The notes beneath the pieces were generated by a model. That model had not been told where the DNA came from. It saw only the letters and a list, made by a program, of their open reading frames with translations, and did no database searches. The position numbers and the translations under genes were made by a program. From NCBI GenBank assembly GCA_032690845.1, contig CM064429.1, positions 10,944,569 to 11,008,568 on the forward strand: a stretch of 64,000 nt of DNA, written 5' to 3'. Source of the stretch: Eleusine coracana subsp. coracana (Eukaryota; Streptophyta; Magnoliopsida; Poales; Poaceae). Shown one piece after another: positions 57,597 through 64,000 of this stretch. Positions within the stretch are counted from its first letter, which is position 1. The number at the start of each line of letters is the position of its first letter.

Positions 57597-58519
57597 TGAT
57601 GTGAACAAGGGTTCCTGATCTTCCGAAAGGTTCTTGGTAAGTTGATTTGGTCGGAGACGACACACAAATCGATCCGGCTTCAGAACAGCACGTTCTAAAC
57701 CCCGTAATCGCAGCATGACGTCTCCTCTGGTTATCAACCGTCCAAGGACGATTGACCTCGTCGAGAAGGCTAACCCCTGCTTGCGAATCAAGAACACAAG
57801 CAAGAACAGCGAAGAATGCAACACAATTGCAGATGTATGATTAAACTCATGAAGTTAGGGTCTCACAAACCGATGAACAGCGACACTGTTTATGAACAGA
57901 ATTGATGTAAGCAAAACCCAAACCCTAATGGTGTCGTGGCAGCTGTATATGAAGACCCTAGGGTCGTGCAAGACCCTCTAGATGTGCCCCTAATTGGGCT
58001 CAAGTAGATACAAAGCCCAAAGGCCAAAAATAGGCGACGCAGCACCAACACAGATTCTTGACCCTTTCTTGTTTCGACGATTCCCGATGACTCTGGATGA
58101 ATTTTGACATGAGGCCAGCGGCATTGGAAAGGTCTTCTCCTTATATTTCTGTGCATATATAGAACGTCCAAATCCGAGTCTGTATGCATCCTGGGAGACC
58201 GTTTTATTGCAGACTGGTCCTGGGCCCCGAAACAAACTCGAAGTCGGTTTTGATTGGGCCTCCACTTTGCCTTCCAAGCCCTTGCTGGTCCTCCACGTTT
58301 CCAACTCCTTCTCCCATTATCTCCTGGTCCTCTCCATGGTTCCTAATCATAAAATAATCATTAGATAGCAAACAATTCTCAAAAGTAACATATAGCAAAG
58401 AACGTAGGAACGAGCTCACCTCTAAATTTAGTCGTCGTGCACCAGCTCTAGTCATTGGACCTGGCAAGTCCAGAATTGGAGGAGTGTTGTGTGTATCCAT
58501 CGGAGTGATGTCCTCATCA
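57597..58519 (-). repeat. A2-b 5' LTR
   Basis: 923 bp; TGATGAGGACATC start at 58519 and CACATCA end at 57597 (on -). Right flank CTATA would be the TSD; the left one is lost. Confidence 0.9.
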
Positions 58520-58623
58520 CCTATAGTCCTCCTCATTGAAAATGGAAATACTCCCCACCTGTCCTGGCATCCTTACTCAAGGCGGTGAAGCCTCAAAGAT
58601 GAACACTTGGCTCTGATACCACT
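58520..58623 (-). other. S element 5' internal remnant with PBS
   Basis: On - the LTR end ...CCTTACA is followed two bases later by a perfect TGGTATCAGAGCC (58609-58621), an initiator-Met PBS, then about 85 bp of leader before A2-b interrupts. Confidence 0.8.
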
Positions 58624-60372
58624 TGTAAGGACCGAAGGCGTACCGAGAGGGGGGTGAATCGGTAAGCCGCTCATGAATCCAAATTCTTCAATTTACACTA
58701 CTAGAGCCTAGCAATCTTTGCAACCTAACAAGTCTAGTAGGCCAAGACCCTACACATGCTAGTGTTTATGATGATAGCAAGCGCGGATGCCAATCACACT
58801 AGCCTATGCAAGCCACAATTCAACCTAGTTACTAGAGCACACAAATGCGGAATAGTTAAGAGGGGGTCAAGGAATGCTCATGATTTTTTCCTGAGCTCAG
58901 AAGGATGGCGTCTTCCCCTACTCCTCATTGGACCACTCGCGTCAGAGTCCTGGTCCCTCCCACCATCAATATGGAGTTCTTGCCCACAAGTCCACAATCA
59001 CTCCCGGAGTGAAGACACGGTGCGCGTCACCGCTTCCACCAAGGCACAAGCTTTCCTCCCTCAGGCACTTGATGGATTCACCGAGCCGACACGGGCGCTC
59101 ACTAGCGATGCCCCTTTCACCGGCGGGATCAAAGCATGTATAAACGTGTGACAGCCTTCACAACCGATCACGATAGGCTCGATCACCAACACCTAACCGA
59201 TCTAGGTCTCACCATAGACCAAGAGTAACAACCTAGATCACACCCTTAAGGACACCTAGCCTTAGATGTGCAAGATCACTCCTTGTTACTCTCACTAGCA
59301 CTCTCAAGATATGCAATATCTCCTCCTAATGCTCTCCTCTTTGCCTCTTGGTCCTCACCAAAGGCTCCAAGCAACTCCACTGGCCAAGAGTGATCACCAA
59401 GACCCCAGAAATGAAGTTATATAGGCTTCCAACCTCAAACAAGCTGTTGCTACTCGAGATCAGCTTCCTGGGCATACTGACAGGGACAGTTCGGTCACTG
59501 CCTGACTGGACCATCCGGTCACTGCAGTCTTCAGCTCCAACGGCTCTTCCCCTCTGCTGACTTCTACTGACTGGACCGTCCGGTCAAACTTTCTCTCTCC
59601 ATTCTAGAGAGCTCCCAATTTGTGTCCTCTCTGCCTCGGCGCATCTTCATACAGACCGTACAGTCCGGTCTAGAGACCGTACAGTCCAGTCTTCATCACT
59701 GAATCTCCAAACAAAACCGTTGCAACCACTTCCTCGTCTGTCCAGAATTTCCTCCTACAGACCGTACAGTCCGATCTATAGACCGTACAGTCCGGTCTGT
59801 ACAAATTCTGCTCCAATAGATTTCCTCGTGGCCAACTTCTCCTCTATTGTGGAATTCCTCCTGATGGCCGTACCGTCAGGTCTCTATGACCCTCTGTCCG
59901 GTCTCTGTCTCCAGAAGCTGAAACTCCTCCTCCTCGCATGACTTTGTTTTCCAGCTTCTCCGAACAGCTCCTTGGCTTCTCCACTATCACCTAGTGCCTG
60001 TGATTTCACTGAGCAACCTTGCATATCACCGACTAGACATGACCTAAGAGAAATGACCTAGACCCCCTTGATAGTCTAGTTTTTCCTATGGACTCAAAGC
60101 CCTAACAAGTAGACAAGTGTTCCCAACACTTGCTCCATAGCTTGTCCTTAGCTTTGATCCATTTCTATCAACCCTTGGACTCCATCAAGCTCACAAGCCT
60201 CCATGCTTATCGTCATTGTCATCAATCACCAAGGCAACCATCGTCCATATGATTTGTAGTAGAGTTTAGAGATGATTCCTATATAGGCAACACTTGTGTA
60301 GATATTAGCCCATAATTTCATAGTTGTCATCTATCACCAAAACATTCATACCTTGGGGATCCAATCATCAAT
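58624..60372 (-). repeat. S-type Copia 5' LTR
   Basis: On - ends ACCGTACAG-rich U3/R to ...GGTCCTTACA; about 1.75 kb and nearly complete, lacking roughly 14 bases at its start (compare 37510-37523). It has many GACCGTACAGTCCGGTC-type palindromes at 59480-59900. Belongs with 30914-37523 and, inverted, 61079-61885. Confidence 0.8.
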
Positions 60373-61064
60373 CCTCCCCTCCTCTAGGGCAAGGTCAGAC
60401 TTGCTGTTGACCTGGAGCTCCACTGTCTCGGCTTCTCAACCAAGTAGATCACTAAGCAGCCAACCTAGCCAGAGACCCTGGATCAAAGCTGAGATGGCGG
60501 TGATGTACTCTGCCTCACAGCTGGACTGAACCACCACCTGCTGCTTGATCGACTACAAGCTGACCAGGCGCTTGCCATGGAAGAAGAGTGTCCCACTCGT
60601 GCTCTTGCTCGTGTTAATGTCGTTGATGTGGTCGTTGTCGTTGTAGCGATGAAGTGTACCACGCCAGGGCATCTCGGTTAGTGCAGGCCAAAGTCAAGGG
60701 TGCCCGCCATGTAACGAATGATCCTCTTGACAGCATGTAGATGCTCCTTCATCGGTCGCTGCATGAACCAGCTGATGTAGCCGACGATGAATGCCAGATC
60801 CGGACGCGTGTGGATGAGGTAGCAGAGACTCCCCACAAGGCACTGATACTCCATGGCATTGACCTCTTCGGCGGTGCTATGGCGACTCAGCATCAACCTC
60901 TCCTCCATGGGAGTGTGAGAGGGGTTCCAGCCGGTGAGACCGCCCATTTCAATGATGCGCTTGGCATAGGCAGTTTGTCAAAGGGTGATGTCGGAGTCAT
61001 CCTGCTGCACCTCGATCCCCAAGTAGAAGAAGAGGAGCCTGTTGGTGCTTGACTTGGCTACCTT
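60366..61064 (-). pseudogene. Copia reverse transcriptase end and RNase H fragment
   Basis: On - FYLGIEVQQDDSDITL, then GGLTGWNPSHTPMEERLML, the open block 60947-60678 (YQCLVGSLCYLIHTRPDLAF; AVKRIIRYMAGTLDFGLH) and, after a stop, RNase H with STSGTLFFHGKRLVSL and SCEAEYITAISALIQGLWL. Stops and a frameshift break it. It lies between two oppositely oriented S LTR pieces, and its sequence style differs from C1. Confidence 0.75.
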
Positions 61065-61078
61065 TTACCTATCATTTT

Positions 61079-61885
61079 ATTAAGCTTCATGACCATTGAT
61101 TATTAAATCCTCGAGGTATGAATGTTTTGGTGATTAATGGCAACTATGAAATTATGGGCTAATATCTACATGAGTGTTCTCTATGGAGGAATCGTCTCTA
61201 AATCTACTACAAATCTTAATGATGATGGTTGCCTTGGCGATGGATGACAATGACCACAAGCATGGAGGGTTGATGAGCTTGATGGGGTCCAAGGGTTGAT
61301 GGAGATGGATCAAGGCTAAGGACAAGCTATGAGCGAGTGTTTGGAACACTTGTCTAGTTGTTAGGGCTTGAGTCCATAAGAAAAACCAGACTATCAAGAG
61401 GGTCTAGGTCATGTCTCTTAGGTCATGCTAGTCGATAATGTGCGTAGAAGCTCAGTGAAATCACAGGCACTAGGTGATAGTGGAGAAGCCAAGGAGCTGT
61501 TGGAAGAAGCTAGGAAACGAAGTCAATCGAGGACAAGGAGTTTTAACATCTAGATACAGAGGCCGGACAGAAGGGTTGTGCAGACCAGACCATACAATCA
61601 TCTGGAGATCAGAGAGATGGACTGCAAGGAATCTATTGCATGAAGGCCCATAGAGACCGGACAATCCGGTCTGTATGGATGGAAGCAGAAACAGAGATGA
61701 GCAGTTTTGGATGCTCTTCGGAATGAGCGAGAAGTGAAGAGACCGGACGGTCCGGTCAGTGCAGGATCAGCGAGGGACAGGAGCCAACGGCTCTGGACGA
61801 GCTGTCTAGATGGAGACCGGATGGTCCGGTCTTGGTGAGACCGGACTGTATGTGCAATGCTCCTACTACAGACTGGTCTAGCTCC
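61079..61885 (+). repeat. S-type Copia LTR fragment, + orientation
   Basis: Starts AAGCTTCATGACCATTGATT, the LTR start region, and matches the complement of about 60370-59490 with divergence. ACCGGACGGTCCGGTC-type palindromes at 61556-61870. Cut off at the Athila-like pol. Confidence 0.75.
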
Positions 61886-62090
61886 CAATGGTACGTATGC
61901 TTACTGAAGAATGTCGTTTGGTTTGTGCAATGCTCCTGCTACATTTCAACATTGCATGATGGCTATTTTTGCTGAATTAACTAAGGATATTATAGGGGTG
62001 TTTATGAATTATTTCTTTGTTCATGGGACAAGTTTTGATGCATGCTTAGCAAATTTAGAGAAAGTACTACATAGATGTGATTGAACAATG
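61886..62090 (+). repeat. Duplicated reverse transcriptase segment
   Basis: About 200 bp that match 62455-62655 closely (TGGTACGTATGCTTAC...), placed ahead of the RT start. Same altered catalytic motif as the full copy, so the mutation came before the duplication. Confidence 0.85.
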
Positions 62091-64000
62091 CAATGCGAGC
62101 TGTGGTGAAAAAAGAGGTATTGCATTTACTAAATACTGGCATTATCTATCTCGTTGCTGACAGTGAGTGAGTTAGTCCTGTTCATTGTGTTCCAAAGAAG
62201 GGAGGCCTCATAGTGGTGAAGAATGAGAAGAATGAGCTAATTCCTCTGAGAACAATCACTGGTTAGCGTATGTGCGTTGATTACAGAAAACTAAACAAAG
62301 ATACAAGAAAGGATTATTTTCCTCTGCCATTTATTGATGAGATGTTGGAAAGGTTAGCAAAGCACAAGTACTATTGTTTTCTTGACGGATATTTTGGGTT
62401 CTTTCAAATTCCAATACACCCTAAAGATCAGCACAAGACGACATTCACATGCCCTAATGGTACGTATGCTTACCGAAGAATGTCGTTTGGTTTGTGCAAT
62501 GCTCCTGCTACATTTCAATGTTGCATGATGGCTATTTTTGCTGAATTTGCTGAGGATATTATGGGGGTGTTTATGAATTATTTCTTTGTTCATGGGACAA
62601 GTTTTGATGCATGCTTAGCAAATTTAGAGAAAGTACTGCATACATGTGATGAGGTAGATCTTGTTCTTAATAGGGAAAAGTGTCACTTTATGGTGAAGGA
62701 AGGCATTGTTCTTGGACATGTGATTTCTGAGATAGGTATCGAAGTTGACATGGCAAAGGTAGAAATAGTGGAGAGGCTGCCGCCCCCTACTAATGTGAAG
62801 TCATTGCAGAGTTTTCTCGGTCATGCTGGTTTTATAGAAGATTTATAAAGGGTTTCTCTATGATCACAAAGCCATTAACATTGTTGTTGTAGAAAGATGT
62901 CAAGTTTCATTTTGATGAACACCGCTTAGATGCCTTTTGCACTTTGAAGAGAGAACTTTGTTTAGCGCCGATCATGCAACCTCCTGAGTGGAATCTCCCA
63001 TTTGAAATTATGTGTGATGCTAGCGACTTTGCCATTGGAGCTGTTCTAGGACAACGGAAGGAAGGGAATGTACATGCTATCTACTATGCTAGTAAGACAC
63101 TTAATGGTGCTCAAGTTAATTATGCAACAACAAAGAAAGAATTGTTAGCCATTGTGTTTGCATCTGAGAAATTCAAGTCATATATTGTGAATTCTAAAGT
63201 AATAGTCTATACTAATCATGCTGCTATCAAATATTCGTTCTCAAAGAAAGATTCTAAGCCATGTCTTATTCGTTGGGTATTGATGTTGCAAGAATTTGAT
63301 TTAGAGATCAGAGATAGAAAAGGCACTAAAAATCTTGTGGCTGATCATTTGTCAAGACTAGAGATTGGTACAGATAATGATGATGGTATTCCAATGAATG
63401 ACTCATTACATGAAGAGCAATTGTATAAAGGGCACAGAATTGATGATTGGATGGTTGATATTGTCAGAGCAATCAAGAAGGAAGCATTATATCATCTTGA
63501 CAAGCATCAGCAGAGTAAAATTAAATCTCAATTGAGAAGATACTATTGGAATGATCCTTATTTATATAGATATTATGAAGACAGAGTAGCTAGACGATGT
63601 GTTTCGAAGGCCTAACAAGAGGAAATATTGCAGAAGTGTCATTCTTCTCCATATGGTGGACACTATGGACATTATCGCACTAAGGCTAAGGTATGGGCAA
63701 GTGGGCTTTATTAGCCATGTATGCATTTAGATGCTATAAAGTTTGTTCGAACTTGTCCTGAAAGCCAACGAGTTGGAAATTCTGTTAATAATCGTCATGT
63801 TGTGCCCTTGAATTACAATTTACAAATTGATATATTCGATGTCTGGGGAATTGATTTAATGGGCCCCTTTGTGAACTCTCATGGCTATGAGTACATATTA
63901 GTTGCGGTTGATTATGTCTCGAAATGGGTCGAAGCAATACCTTGCAAACATGCTGCCATTAAGGACTCAATTAATTTTTTTAGAAATGTTGTATTTCCTC
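62091..64000 (+). pseudogene. Athila-like Gypsy pol (RT, RNase H, integrase start)
   Basis: RT begins NAMRAVVKKEVLHLLNTGII and holds MCVDYRKLNKDTRKDYFPLP, YRRMSFGLCNAPATFQ and the catalytic-site region FMNYFFVHG, in which the two Asp of the usual FMDDF motif are Asn and Tyr. RNase H (62944-63615; CDASDFAIGAVLGQ, YTNHAAIKYS) is open for 223 codons. The integrase zinc region (CHSSPYGGHYGHYRT) and core start (DVWGIDLMGPF, VDYVSKWVEAI) run to the window end. Stops at 62167, 62263, 62846 and 63613. Catalytically dead by the RT change alone. Confidence 0.8.

Larger units (their letters stand above)
52574..58519 (-). mobile_element. Gypsy element A2-b (CRM-like chromovirus), gag-deleted
   Basis: - strand: 5' LTR 57597-58519, PBS just left of it, gag start 56407-56100, a large deletion to the end of protease, then RT, RNase H, integrase and a 3' LTR fragment (52574-52820). 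The 3' LTR is cut at CATCATC, and a local ~43-bp duplication lies at 52582-52645. It complements A2-a: that copy has gag but no integrase, this one integrase but almost no gag. Confidence 0.82.

Noticed and set aside
1..64000. tRNA, rRNA, LINE, Helitron or endogenous pararetrovirus sequence
   Set aside because: No cloverleaf, rRNA stretch, LINE endonuclease/RT, Rep-helicase or pararetroviral coat/movement motifs were noticed; a dedicated search would be needed to exclude short fragments.

Overview
The window is plant nuclear DNA, almost certainly from a grass (Poaceae). The evidence is the content: nested LTR retrotransposons of plant-specific Ty3/Gypsy and Ty1/Copia lineages, a hAT element with a plant-type TTF/DUF4371 transposase, the end of a CACTA element, and plant mobile domain (PMD) sequence inside a retrotransposon. 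The grass assignment is an inference from element style; no host gene, tRNA or rRNA gene was recognised. I could not run any search, so family names rest on motifs, primer-binding sites (PBS), polypurine tracts (PPT), termini and target-site duplications (TSD) read by eye.

Layout. 1-14043: a degraded Copia element (C1, + strand) whose 5' LTR is split by a 4.3-kb non-autonomous Gypsy element (538-4834, family A1). 14110-14717: 3' end of a CACTA element. 14807-27004: a hAT element (- strand) with terminal inverted repeats and an 8-bp TSD; a Tat-lineage Gypsy element (16358-25455, - strand) carrying an antisense, intron-containing PMD gene sits inside it, and that element's LTR contains a solo LTR (16567-17490). 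27313-28310: Athila-like ORF remnant. 28394-30913: second, 5'-truncated A1 copy. 30914-37948: remains of a Copia element (S), split by a family A2 Gypsy element (31515-37044). 37949-46286: an Athila-like Gypsy element (G, - strand) lacking most of pol but keeping a gag-protease ORF and an unrecognised intact 449-codon ORF; a solo A LTR sits in its 3' LTR. 46287-48676: a gag-like ORF split by a 699-bp miniature LTR element (TRIM). 49204-50106: another solo A LTR. 50107-52573: LTR-like sequence and a Copia-type gag fragment. 52574-58519: second A2 element. 58520-61885: S-type LTRs in opposite orientations flanking a Copia pol fragment. 61886-64000: Athila-like pol running off the window.

How the parts relate. 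Families A1, A2 and the TRIM share LTR start TGATGAGGACATC, an ATCA end, an initiator-Met-type PBS and a similar PPT. A2 encodes gag, protease, RT, RNase H and integrase (all broken here). A1 and the TRIM look like non-autonomous derivatives or parasites of that machinery. In A1 and A2 the pol reading frame runs across the PPT into the 3' LTR, resembling CRM-type chromoviruses. Every large protein-coding element carries stops, frameshifts or deletions; the TRIM is the youngest-looking insertion because its two LTRs read as identical.

The strongest leads are the TRIM with a 39-bp internal domain, the short GC-rich palindromic motif arrays found independently in three unrelated LTR families, the antisense spliced PMD gene with a duplicated promoter, and the intact 449-codon ORF of element G.
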